The notes below the pieces were generated by a model, which saw only the letters and a program-made list of their open reading frames with translations, was not told the DNA's origin and did no database searches. From Azolla caroliniana (Eukaryota; Polypodiophyta), in contig JBHGNT010000017.1 in assembly GCA_043228905.1 (NCBI GenBank), positions 17,174,001 through 17,238,000 of the forward strand: a stretch of 64,000 nucleotides of DNA, read 5' to 3'. Made by a program: the position numbers and the translations under genes. Positions 11,335 through 22,208 of the stretch are shown piece after piece; the first letter of the stretch is position 1, and each line of letters starts with the position of its first letter.

Positions 11335-12010
11335 TTGTCTTCGGAGGTCAAGTATGACCTATGAGTTCAAACATCTGACATTTTTCAAGTAAACACGTGC
11401 GAAAGTGAGTAGCGACTCTCGAGGATCGAGATCTTTACGAATGAATGCCACAACCAAGAGTGCACATTGTGACTCTAATAGGAATTCATGCAAAGGATTG
11501 GGTTTGGTCGAAGATGTGTTGGAAAGTATAGTTGAATATGATCAAAGGTAGAACAAAGTATCAAAGCAGGATACTTTGACACCCCAACTTTACTCTTGAA
11601 TGCCACAATGAAGAGTGCACACTATGACTTTGAAAAGGAATTCTTGCAAAGGATTGGGTTTGGTCAAAGATGGCTTGGAAAGCATAGTCAGATGTGATCA
11701 AAGCCAGAGGATTGTATGGAAATGTGATATTCCAAGTCCCGAACTTGTTTACGACAAAGCGTGGATAGTTGATTACTCACATCATGACATGTCTCACATT
11801 GTAGTGAGTGTGAGCTAAGACAATGAGATGGGCTCTAACATTTGTATTGATGTGTGTGGTTTCCCCATTCAACGAAGAATATGGTTTTGTAGTTACGTGC
11901 AACAAATGTACTATAATGTGTGAAGCATGAGCCTTTGTAGTTTTCCCAAATCATGATACATTGATGTTGCAAAAATGCCGCATATACAAAGGAATCTAGT
12001 TATGCATCAT
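11335..12010 (+). repeat. Dispersed repeat family, copy 1
   Basis: It begins with TCGGAGGTCAAGTATGACC, an imperfect palindrome GGTCA-n-TGACC. An internal 154-bp direct duplication starts at GAATGCCACAA (11444 and 11598). The rest includes AATGTGTGAAGCATGAGCC. Related sequence lies at 30320-30620 (+), at 16790-17240 (-) and, as an end fragment, near 2030-2056 (-). No coding motif is visible. The class is unknown; a non-autonomous element is likely. Confidence 0.55.
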
Positions 12011-12057
12011 GAAGCAAGTGCTTTGCATCCCATCTTCCAAACCATTTTCTATATCGT

Positions 12058-12097
<40 letters not shown>
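12058..12097. repeat. (GA)n microsatellite
   Basis: About twenty GA units lie just upstream of a tRNA-like sequence. Confidence 0.9.
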
Positions 12098-12102
<5 letters not shown>

Positions 12103-12107
12103 CTAGA

Positions 12108-12182
12108 TGAATGTAGCTCAATTGGTAAGGTTGCCCAATGGAGACCAGGTGGTCATGGGTTCAACCCCTACATTCCACAGTG
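12108..12182 (+). repeat. tRNA-like / SINE head
   Basis: An A-box-like TAGCTCAATTGGTAAGG and a B-box GGTTCAACCCC stand about 45 bases apart, as in tRNA genes. The ends GAATGTA and TACATTC could pair, but the D and T arms fit a cloverleaf poorly and no sensible anticodon arm forms. The same sequence, diverged, lies on the minus strand at 17335-17455. A tRNA-derived SINE is more likely than a working tRNA. Confidence 0.5.
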
Positions 12183-12221
12183 GCGTCTAGTGAATTAAGA
12201 GATATGTATGAAGTATAGAAT

Positions 12222-12295
12222 AGAGATGTGCGAAAATTGGGTATCGAACCCAAGGTGTAGTGCTTGTAGTGTTAACAACTTACCACTAGGGTAAG
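12222..12295 (-). repeat. tRNA-like / SINE head, convergent
   Basis: On the minus strand an A-box-like CCTAGTGGTAAG is followed, about 30 bases on, by the B-box GGGTTCGATACCC. It faces the tRNA-like piece at 12108. This is typical of plant tRNA-derived SINEs; a functional tRNA is not supported. Confidence 0.45.
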
Positions 12296-12509
12296 ATAAT
12301 TACGAGAGAGTGAATGAGTTGGTCTATAAGACTAAACAAGAGATTACATCTTAAGTGTTGTCTCGTCTTTGAGAACAACTGATCAAAATAAATCAATGTT
12401 ACTAAAAAAATTTAACAAGGCAAAAAGAGGCTAAAGAATCTTGTTATGGATACATGTTTCTCAAGTCAAATATATTTAATTTTTGTCTTTGGAATATCTC
12501 AAGCATAGG

Positions 12510-13010
12510 TCAATCCAGAATAGAGATGTCTTTGAAGTGAGGGAAGCACTTGCAACAGTAGGAAACATTGGCCTTTATCTGTAAACGACAAGGGTGGTGA
12601 GATTGTGGTCCATGGGGTCGGAGCCTACATGAATGAAAAAATCCTATTACCAATCTATTGTAACCCTTTTTGCTATGTCCTAGTCGAGAACCAATTTGTG
12701 TAGCCCTTGAATGACTTGTAGCATGAGTGGGAGTGATGGGGCTAAAGAAAGTTGTGATTATTCTTTGTGGATGAGCTTGTGTGGATGTATTGTTGTCCTT
12801 CGACAACTTTTCCCTATGTCTCTTGAGTTTTAGTAAGAAAACCCCCATGCACCATTGGTCCTCATGTTTCATTGTCTTGTGCATTGGGCCAAAGCCTTCT
12901 TTAAAGAAGCGATGGTATCTTCCTCTTATTTCATAAAAAACACGACAACTACAAACATAATGTCCTACAATGACAAATATAGTGTTATTCAGAGAGAGAG
13001 AGATTTTATA
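12510..13010 (-). pseudogene. LINE ORF2 C-terminal remnant (second lineage)
   Basis: A minus-strand frame contains VCSCRVFYEIRGRYHRFF and then GVFLLKLKRHREKL, a block I associate with the extreme C-terminus of plant LINE ORF2. The downstream part has no recognised domain. No other part of ORF2 is nearby, so this is a 5'-truncated copy. It pairs in family with the + strand remnant at 1240. Confidence 0.4.
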
Positions 13011-13342
13011 CACCCCCAATAGCCTTAATATACATGGGCACAATTAGCCTAGCTCTAGATGATGGAACACCCCATGCACCTCTTGATTGAAAGCATGTCC
13101 ATTACTGAAACTTGACATCAAAACCTAACCATTTTGACAATCCTCAAATGTGTAAACCTTCTTGGAATAGCTACCTTTTGGTACAAAGTTCTTTCTTCAT
13201 TGAATACCTTACAAAGACATAAGGGATTATCTTACAAAGTCTATCATGAACTAAGTTGTTGACCCCTAATTGAAAATCATGCATTCACATAATAGAAGAC
13301 TAAACATGTAAGCAATGAGCTAGACGCATGTCATATTATATT

Positions 13343-13827
13343 GGGAAAAGTACTAGGATACCCTGAGAAGTTCGTCTATTTACCATAATGCCCCTGGAAG
13401 TTTCAAATTTACCAAACTACCCCTATGTCCAAAAAGTACCAGGATACCCTAAGAATTTCGTCTATTTACCATAATGCCCCTGGAAGTTTCAAATTTACCA
13501 AACTACCCCTATGTCCAAAAAGTACCAGGATACCCTGAGAATTTCGTCTATTTACCATAATGCCCCTAGAAGTTTCAAATTTACCAAACTACCCCTATGT
13601 CCAAAAAATTACACTTTATAAAGTAATTATACACTCAAATCTTTTGGTAAATAGGGCTAGTTCGGGTCCATTTCTTCATCGTTGGTAAATAGGGCTTGTA
13701 GATTTGAGTGTATAATTACTTTATAAAGTGTAATTTTTTGGACATAGGGGTAGTTTGGTACATTTGGAACTTCCAGGGGCATTCTGGTAAATAGATGAAC
13801 TTCCAGGGGTATCCTGGTACTTTTCCC
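13343..13827. mobile_element. Foldback MITE, Mutator-like (9-bp target duplication)
   Basis: Terminal inverted repeats begin GGGAAAAGTACYAGGATACC at both ends. The element is flanked by a perfect 9-bp direct repeat, TATTATATT (13334-13342 and 13828-13836). The left arm holds an 86-bp unit repeated three times (AGGATACCC at 13355, 13441, 13527) and the right arm has one. The centre is a long near-perfect hairpin (about 13598-13650 against 13687-13742). There is no coding capacity. A 9-bp duplication is characteristic of Mutator-superfamily transposition, so a MULE-derived MITE is the best call. Confidence 0.85.
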
Positions 13828-13836
13828 TATTATATT

Positions 13837-14500
13837 CTATTGGATAACAAAATATATCCATGGAAATCAATCAAAAGGAGTCTCACATTGCATTATATAC
13901 GATTTACAGACAAACATATATTGATATACATAAAAAAACACATTCATTTGGATCTAACAAAATAGAGAATAATATGGCCAAATAGCCAAGAAGGGGAAAG
14001 TCATAGATATGGTGCATAACCGAATCCACCTACACATGATATATGACGAAAGTGAGGTGCTTGTCGATATATTGCTATAACCAAATATGGCCACACTTTG
14101 AATTGTTCTAGTGAAAATGAGTTCCAAAAACATAAAGAAAAGTACTTATTATTTAGAGCGAGAATGTCGATATCTATGGATGGTTGTGAATGTTGAAAGA
14201 ATGTAATAACATGCATGCGTAAGATAGTTCAAAATGATGAGATATGTTGATTCCATGGATGAGAACAAAAGTGTGGATCTCAATTGGATTGCACTAACTT
14301 TGTTTATCTTAAATTTTTGTTTCTATTGACTTGATTGTTCATTGAAAAGGAGTACATCCTCTATCCTCATTTGCCAATATACTTTTGTCAACTTCACTAG
14401 TTTTTGGTTGAAGATGAGCAATGTGGTGGTCAAGATCAATAGTGAAACAAAAAGATCGTTGGGGAAAATGAAAGAACAAGTGCAAGCTTTCAATTAGTTT
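13837..14500. other. Unassigned AT-rich stretch
   Basis: Short open frames only, with no recognisable domain. The right half (14380-14500) precedes the duplicated block described next. Confidence 0.3.
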
Positions 14501-14502
14501 TG

Positions 14503-14905
14503 AGCAATTATTGGCAATCAAATGGTTCCTAAAGAAACTATTATGAAATGTTAACCATGTCAAATAAACTAAGTCAGAACTATTCAGAGATCTAGTTGAA
14601 ATCCTCTTCAAACAAATCTCGGAGTTTTGAGCAAGGGATTTGGTAAATTCACAGTTTTTTCTGTATTTTCACAGTTTTTTTTTTTAGTTCAGAAATATGA
14701 TTACAAATGATAGCCAGATTCCATCCCCCCAAAAAAACTGTGAAAATACGGAAAAACCTGTGAATTTACCAATTTCCTTTGAGCAATTATTGCAAATAAA
14801 ATGGTTCCTAAAGAAACTATTGTGAAATGTAAAACATGTCATCAAGTAAACTAAGTTGGAACTATTCAAAGATCCAATTGAAATCCTCTTCAAACAACTC
14901 CTCCC
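14503..14905. repeat. Direct repeat flanking a small foldback
   Basis: A roughly 125-bp block starting GAGCAATTATTG occurs at 14503-14625 and again at 14779-14903, with about 85% identity by eye. Between them lies a 131-bp foldback (14641-14771) with complementary ends TGGTAAATTCACAG and CTGTGAATTTACCA. The foldback may be a small MITE; I found no clean target duplication. Confidence 0.6.
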
Positions 14906-16345
14906 TACAAAATTAAACATTACCTAGAATTCTGTCTGCTTACAAGTTGAATCTTTCTTATTAATGGCGTCCCTTTCTCTTATCACCGCAATGAATGCTA
15001 GTCAAGCAATGCTAGAAAATGAGGGTTGAATAATCTATTCTTACATGCACTCACTTTTGTCTTATAAAAAAGAAAAAAAAGCCGATTTCGTGTTTATTCC
15101 TTTTTCCCAACTTTGAATGAATATGAAAGTGGAGCTACAAGCCTACAACTTCATGTTCGCATTGATTGTTTTCCTTACCATCTTCTTGAAGTTAGCACAG
15201 GAAAATACAAAGTCAAAATTAACTTGCAAGCAATGCCAATGATGCAATCGCCTACTATTGTAACTAAAGATTTTACCATACTTGATCTAACTATAGAATG
15301 AAAAGGATTGACCGTGAATTCTCGAGCACCGTAATCAGTTGTAAAATACATGAGAATTCACTTTTGAGCTGGTTATCAAAATTCTGACCACATCCCTACT
15401 CACTACTCCGTTAAGTGAGAAAGAGTGTTGACATAAGTTACAGGTTCCTTGATTTAACCTTGACTGGAATCGATGGTAGAGCTAAAAAACTACAGTAACA
15501 TTTCTTATCTTTACTTTTCCAGCTCTTTGGAAAACGTTACCAAACAGCACAAATCCTAACCTCATCTGATGACTCGCATTTGGAAACGCTTAACTGATAA
15601 CATTGGAAATATGCACCAAATATCACTTGTTTGTGGACTAACTCATAACATATAAAATATGCACATGGAATTCTCTCATGATATATAGCAAGTTGTTTTC
15701 ACATTCATATTCACATTCAATTAGTCATGTAGCACCACTGAAGAAACAGGTAGGCACAAACAGTGTATCTCGCCTCACGCAATATTTGGCTTGGAATCGA
15801 GCTTTTTTTCCCATATAGATTAATCCCAGGATAGAGTAGCACAAAATGAAAGCAGAAAGAATAGACCAGAGACTTCATGTTCAGACAAATGTTAGGCTAT
15901 AATAATATTAAGCTGCAAAGAGCGAACATAAATGTATAATTACATAATTCATCTTCTCTCTACTACTGAGAAAATATGTAAGTGCTGTAATAGTAAAACA
16001 TTACAGCTGTGTATATTGTACAGACACATGAATGATGTTGGATTTGTGCAAAACTCTCGTGAGTCTGCAGGGACTGAATGCAATTTATTGCGACAAAATG
16101 TTTACAGATTTCTTATCACAAAAATCAGAACATTCTCTCATTCCCCTTGACACAGTTGAGTGTAAGAGAAGGGTTGATTTTTATCTGAAACTTACAGTGA
16201 CTTTACACCGACCCTACACAACCAGTCTCTTCCTCACTTTGATACTTATTCCAACACAAGAATTCCTTGAACTGGATGACAAGGAAACCAAAGATAACCT
16301 GACGTATATCCAAAGGGATCCCATCAATTGTGATGATGTTACTTG
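14906..16345. other. Intergenic DNA downstream of PRAF
   Basis: No gene recognised. The part nearest 16345 may contain 3' sequence related to the duplicated PRAF terminal exon. Confidence 0.3.
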
Positions 16346-16347
16346 TT

Positions 16348-16460
16348 TTAAGAACCATTGTTCAAGTCCTCTAACTTGGAACTGCCCATCAGTTTGCACA
16401 CAATTCTTAGCTCACCAAAATGCAGTTTCCTTCTCATTCAACTTCTTTGCATTGACAGAG
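16348..16460 (-). pseudogene. Decayed duplicate of the PRAF terminal exon
   Basis: The minus strand reads KKLNEKET, then a TGA in place of the second Trp, then AKN and VRGLEQWFLK. This follows the real last exon (KKFSEKEA...WWAEN...VRGLNNGA) residue by residue. It lies about 171 bp farther downstream and has an in-frame stop plus a read-through of the normal stop position. It arose by tandem duplication of the terminal exon and its surroundings, and is not used in the gene model. Confidence 0.75.
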
Positions 16461-16518
16461 ACTTCAATTATGCATCCAAACAAGTACATATCACATGTGC
16501 AGTGATAATAAAACTTCT

Positions 16519-16640
16519 TTAAGCACCATTGTTTAGACCTCTGACATTGTACTGCTCATAAACTTGAGCGCGATTCTCAGCCCACCATAGCTCAGCTTCC
16601 TTTTCGCTGAACTTCTTGCGGCTGTGATATAGAGGAATCA

Positions 16641-16700
<60 letters not shown>

Positions 16701-19700
16701 CCAACTTGAGACGAGATCACTTCTCGTTGAGATCAGGGCCATGAACAGGGTCGCTGAATCACACATGCCTAAGGTTCAAAAACGTCTCTCACATCGACTT
16801 CCTAGAATCACATGGGAAGCAAGCAAAATTCCTCTATAAATGAGGCCATTTTGCAATGCCAACATATCATGATCTAGGAAAAATGTGGAGGCTCATGCTT
16901 CACACATTATATTACACATGTTGCACCTAACTACAAAAGCATATTCTTTGCCAAATTAGGAAACCGAACACATCGATACATGTTAGTGCCCATCAGGTTG
17001 TGTCTACCATCCAAACCATTGTCTCCATGCAACTTAGCTCACATGCATTGCAATGTGAGATGGAGGGTTAGGGCACAAGTGGTGAGAATAGTCGACTATG
17101 CACACTTTGCCCGAAACAAGTTTGAAAGTCTGAGTATCACAGTTTGACATGCTCTACCTTTGATCATATTCAACTATGCTTTCCACACATCTTCACCAGT
17201 TGGGTTAAAATCGCATTAGTTGCATTAATTTAATAGATGCCATTGAGGAATGGAAGGATTGAATGAATGACATGCCTCTCATTATCTATTTATTTTCCAG
17301 TTGAGGCAGGACCCAGAGGTAAGCTGATTCTTTTATAAACCAATACATCGGGGGTTCAAATCTCACTAATTTACAAGATAATACTACCAAATCTAGAACT
17401 TGAATCCATGACCTTGTCTCCACTGGACAACCTTACCAACTGAGCTATATCTGTAAATGTTCTATAGCAAAATCGCACGATCACGAATAATACAAATACA
17501 TAAGACATACATCAGGGCTGATGTGTCAAATATGGCGCATCATCAAATAATGTAGGGATCCTAAAAGGCCAGGGGAATGCATGGGGAAGAGTTGCCATAG
17601 TAAGATCAACCGCTCGATATGATTAACAGTTCCATGTTAACCATAAAAACGAAATGCAAAGCAAGTCCTCCGATTATGATACAAACCCCAATACTGAAGA
17701 AAATAAAGACAGGATTTAAATTATGAGAAAGCATCTATTTACTGCCTTCATCTATCACACAGGTTTGATAAGATATCATATGATTTCATGATTGTAAAAT
17801 TTGTGGGTTTCCTTTTTCGTAACATTTGTGGGTCTCTAGTCACATCAATATAATCTTCCTTTCTTCTTCTTCCTCTCTCAACTAGATTGCTTGGTAATTT
17901 TTTCGGTTTCCAAAGATAATATTTAGCCTCCAAGGGCAATAATATATCTATCAATCTGTCTCATGCACATATAATAAAGAATAATAATTGACTTTTACGG
18001 ATGTCTTCTGCTCACTGACCTGAATCTTACTCGTTTCAAATCCTTTCCACCACTTGGAAGAGATGTGAATGTAATATAGACTCCAGGTTCATGTTGTTTC
18101 ACCCATTCTGTTCCCACACATGAATTCATGTCGCTCGCCAATAGTGATGTACTCCTCTTAAGTGTATCTGCATCCTTCTTACCAGATTCATAATGTTCCA
18201 ATGAATCATGCATGGATGTTCTACCACTTGAGGTCCCCACACTCATGTCAAGTATTTGTGTGTCGTCGGAGCTTCTGGATATACTTAGCATAGAAGGATA
18301 TTTATGAAAGCCAGCCACAGAGTTTTCTGTACCTCCACCATCCGACACTCTAAGCATTACAGGTTGAGGGGAAATAGACCTTTGTGGGAAATGGAAAGTT
18401 CCATTAGGAACTGCATACGAACTGATTGCACCATTTGATTCAGCATCTTGAACAATTCGAACATTAGGATTTCCACTGTATTTCTGATCACGAAAAGAGA
18501 AGTCATCAATCTCGGATGTCACAGTTGGCGCATGTGTGTTGTATAACCCATCTGACACTGGAGAGTAAGGAGTAAGTACACCACCATTATCATGCATTTG
18601 TGCAGGTAGCTTCTCTGCGAGATCTTTCAACTGCAACGGATTAAGGAATTTAGAAAATTAGATTAAACATAAAACTTGCTTCAGATAAACAGAACCCTCT
18701 TCTCCTCCACCCCCTGTTTGACATGAACCTACCTGCATGGTTAGACACCGAATCACTTCTTTTGCAGCTTTGCATTTTGAAGTTTCCTCAGCAGAAATTG
18801 CATTGGCCATTTGTAGTTCTTTTGTACCATGTTGTAATTGTGCCTCTTGTGCCTGATAGTGTTGTGTAAGTGATCCAACCTGCACAGAATACATTCCCAG
18901 ATATTTCACAGGTTCCAATAATCTGATTGCAAACATACTCTTCTGAAGTAACACATCTACAAAGCTGTAATTACCTGAGCCCGAAGCCTTAGAACTTCCT
19001 GGGTCAAACTTTTGTTTGTCTTCTTCAACTCATCAAATATAAAATCCGGGGAGCCCAATCCAGAAAAGGTTGGAGTAGATGTAGTGGAATGTGGAGGATT
19101 GGACCGCCTTTGCACAGGTGAAGTAACTGATGATATTGTTCTTCGTGGAGCAGATATTGGTGAAATTGGATATTTGTATGATAAAGATGAATCTGTTTCG
19201 TAAAACAAACTAGGTGCAGGTGAGACTCGTCTTAGAGACTCGGGCTTCTTTAAAAATTTGGAGGTTGATTTCTCTTCATATTGTCTTGATCGTTCTGCAT
19301 CATGAAGCCTGGGGTGTAGAGATAACTGCATATTCAACTGCTTTGCATCCTTCTTTATTCTATCTCTGGACTCCAAAGATTGTTGTATGACACTACTCTT
19401 CTTCAACCCTATGTGTGAGTTAATACTGACATTAGTGTCATTCTTCAACTTTGTATAGCAAGAATCACAAACACGATAAGGCTTTTTAGGAGTGGGAGCC
19501 AAAATGGCTTTGCTCGCCTTCTTGCTACTACATGCATGGCAGAAGACATGCCCACAGTTATAACAATTATGCCGTTTTCTAGTAAAGCCAAAAGATAACC
19601 GACACCCTGAACAGATGGATTGATCGGCACCCGAAAGCCATTTATGTAGACAAACCGCAGCCGTAAAGCTTGCACCACAAGCTATACTTTTCACTTGCTT

Positions 19701-22208
19701 TTCTTTCAGTGCCTCGACTAAGGTAGGAGTATGTCTATCTTGAACATCGCCATGGCCAAGTCTTCCATTGGCACCCTTGCCCCACGTGTAAACCTCTGTC
19801 TTTAACGTCAATACAGCCACGTGATGTGATCCACAAGCAATCTCCTCGACACATTCTTCCCACAAATTGCCTTTCACAAGTAATGGATATTTCCCAGTGG
19901 CTTGTGGATCTCCTAATTGCCCATAAACTGTGTTTCCCATGGTAAAGACCGTACCGGATGTTGTAAGTGCAACAGTGAGACTATGTCCACAGGCCACCTG
20001 TCGAAAATCATAATCAACAAGTGCAGCCACACAAGTAGGAACATTCTTCTGCTCCTTATCACCGTGTCCAAGACGCCCCTTCTCAGCATCACCCCAAGTG
20101 AAAAGCTTTCCAGATGGACATACATTAGAATCCGAATAGCCCATTATCACCTCAACTACAGCTGCCGTGTGCCATGCTCCACAAGCTACTTTAACAGTTT
20201 TAAGACCTTTTAAGGACTCAAGCTCTTTGGGAAAAGAGACACTCGCATTGTCTCCATGGCCAAGAGTTCCAAATGTGCCATCACCAAAGGTGAACAATTG
20301 TCCTGAAGAGGTTATGAGGGCAGTATGCCAGGGACCACACGCAACACTTGATACCCTTACACCCTCTGGCATATGAACCCTCTTAGGCATCCAATGACAG
20401 AAATCGTTACCCTGACCAAGAAGACCAAAGCTTCGTGTTCCATCTCCCCATGTATAAAGATCACCATTTCGTGTCACTGCACAAGTATGATACTCACCAC
20501 AAGCTACCTGTTCAACACATGTATTAGCTAAAGATTCCACCAGTTGAGGATGAGCAACATCCACATGAACTCCATGACCAAGTCTGCCTCCTGACTCTTC
20601 TCCCCAGCAGAAGACCTCCCCTTGCCTGTTCACTAATGCAGAATGGCTTCTACCACATGCGATGTTGTGTACATCAAGTACGACAGCTGATTCTAAATGC
20701 TTTGGTAGTAAGGAATCCATCTTCGGCCCACACCCATTCTCAGCTCTATATGCACCACCACCCAATAGTCCTTCACCAAGCCCTTCACCCCACAGGTAAA
20801 CATCACCTAGAGCATCAACATCATCTTGTCCAGATCCATGGCTCGATGAGCTTATCACACTTGATAGGCTCACTCTGAAAGCCTCTGAGCTACTATCTTT
20901 ATACTGCGTTTTTGGAGCCTCTGGCCCTAAATCCGAATTAGTAGAGTTAAAAGATTCCCTTATCAAGGTTATCTCTGGAAACCCTTTCTTGGAATCAAGT
21001 GAATTTGTGGTTGCCACTAAATTAGTCTTATCTGACTCATGGTGAGGGGGACTTTCATATGTTACTCTATGAGCATTTGCATAATCCTGTGTAAGAAAGC
21101 AAGCAACAGAAAATAATCATTGATATATTTTATGCATTTGTTTCCCTCGGCAATACAAAGCACTTTAAAGTCATTCTACCTGTTGTAAACTATTCGAACC
21201 CATCGCCGAACCACCAACATTATACCTTCTCCTCATGAGGACAATAGGACTATTTCCATCAGAAAAAATAGTTGACAGATCTCCGTCAGTTTTTGTGTCA
21301 ATACGTAACTTATGTGATTGTGATCGCCCACCATTTATAAGAGCCTTTAAACCAACAAACCACAATTCTGCCTGATCTTTGTCTCTACACACCTACATTA
21401 AAAATTAAGATGCATACACTTTGATGGTCACAAGCATTGCCAGGGCAATTGATGAAGTTGGTTTCTCAGTCAATCATGACTCAATGAAAAAGAAAACTGT
21501 CAATTTATTTTATGCCACTGTACTTACCAGATCGAGAGACTGCTCATGGTGTCCGAAAATAAGGGAGAAAGACTGGTATTCTTTCTCAGGTGTGGGATTC
21601 CGATGAAAACTGGCCTGCAAAATGCATGCGACTGAAGCATAAATTCACATTTACAATAACTCTTTTAAACTCATAATAACACAAAGTACATAGAAACAAG
21701 AGCCATACAGTGCGTTGACCAGGAATAATTCTGACCACAGAACTTAAATTTAACTGCATTTCCTCTTTTCCCGACAACCACATCAGTGCCTTCTCATCCT
21801 GCAGGAATCAGTTTTGTCATTATTTATATCATTCATGGCTGCATGATAAGAAATGATTTCTTCAACTTACATTAGAGAGTCTGAAGGGACAAAATCTAGG
21901 CTTTCCTTTGCGGCTGTAGTTCAGCAAATGAGCACCTTTCTTCAAGGCTGTGATGGCCTACATAAAAGCGAAACAAAATCTCTCTCATTTCAGCTTTACT
22001 TATCTTTCTAACATACACAGCTGGGGAGTGTGCTGGCATCAAATTGAGAGAATCCAAGTTAAATCCTTGCCATTTTCTCTGTCTAAACTACCATGCATCC
22101 TAAATGCAAGCAGAAGATGGACAAATAAAGTAAGACAAAACCTCGGATATTAAGCTATACCTGTTCGACATCGCGCTCGAATGTCCACGTTCGTCCAAGA
22201 TCAGCCAT
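16519..22208 (-). CDS. PRAF: PH-RCC1-FYVE-BRX protein (PRAF/RLD family), 9 coding exons
   Basis: Coding exons: 22161-22208, 21871-21957, 21709-21798, 21528-21614, 21180-21392, 18975-21086, 18733-18879, 18020-18630, 16519-16621. All introns are GT-AG, the phases agree, and the product is about 1,165 aa. Start: ATG 22208 (MADLGRTWTFERDVEQ). Domains: PH at about 17-126; seven RCC1 blades at about 268-655 (for example YTWGKGANGRLGHG); FYVE zinc finger at about 656-730 in the plant form RKRHNCYNCG; Ser/Pro-rich linker; coiled coil at about 860-945; BRX at about 1103-1158, ending in WWAENRAQVYEQYNVR. The family (Arabidopsis PRAF/RLD) is known to link phosphoinositide membranes and trafficking GTPases to LAZY-type polarity proteins through BRX. 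The last exon lies across a 1.4-kb repeat-filled intron. Without it the frame would stop at 17995 and cut BRX in half. No defects seen. Confidence 0.93.
16645..16697. repeat. (CT)n microsatellite in the last PRAF intron
   Basis: About 26 CT units lie roughly 23 bases upstream (in gene orientation) of the last exon's splice acceptor, where a GA repeat is read on the coding strand. Confidence 0.9.
16790..17240 (-). repeat. Dispersed repeat family, copy in PRAF intron
   Basis: Reverse-oriented sequence shares GAAAGCATAGTTGAATATGA and GTGTGAAGCATGAGCC with the repeat at 11335-12010. It sits in the last intron of PRAF and helps explain that intron's length. Confidence 0.5.
17335..17455 (-). repeat. 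tRNA-like SINE in PRAF intron
   Basis: The minus strand carries TATAGCTCAGTTGGTAAGG (A box), GTGGAGACAAGGTCATGG and GATTCAAGTTC (B box). This is the same arrangement as at 12108, with some changes. It lies in the sense orientation inside the last PRAF intron. Confidence 0.5.

Noticed and set aside
12108-12182. Functional tRNA gene
   Set aside because: A and B boxes exist, but the D, anticodon and T arms do not fold properly and diverged copies exist, which fits a SINE.
17995-18019. PRAF ending at the stop at 17995
   Set aside because: It would leave half a BRX domain. A good splice donor at 18019 and an in-phase exon at 16519-16621 complete the domain.
20636-20878. Plus-strand ORFs over the PRAF RCC1 exon
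   Set aside because: Antisense shadows of a well-supported exon.
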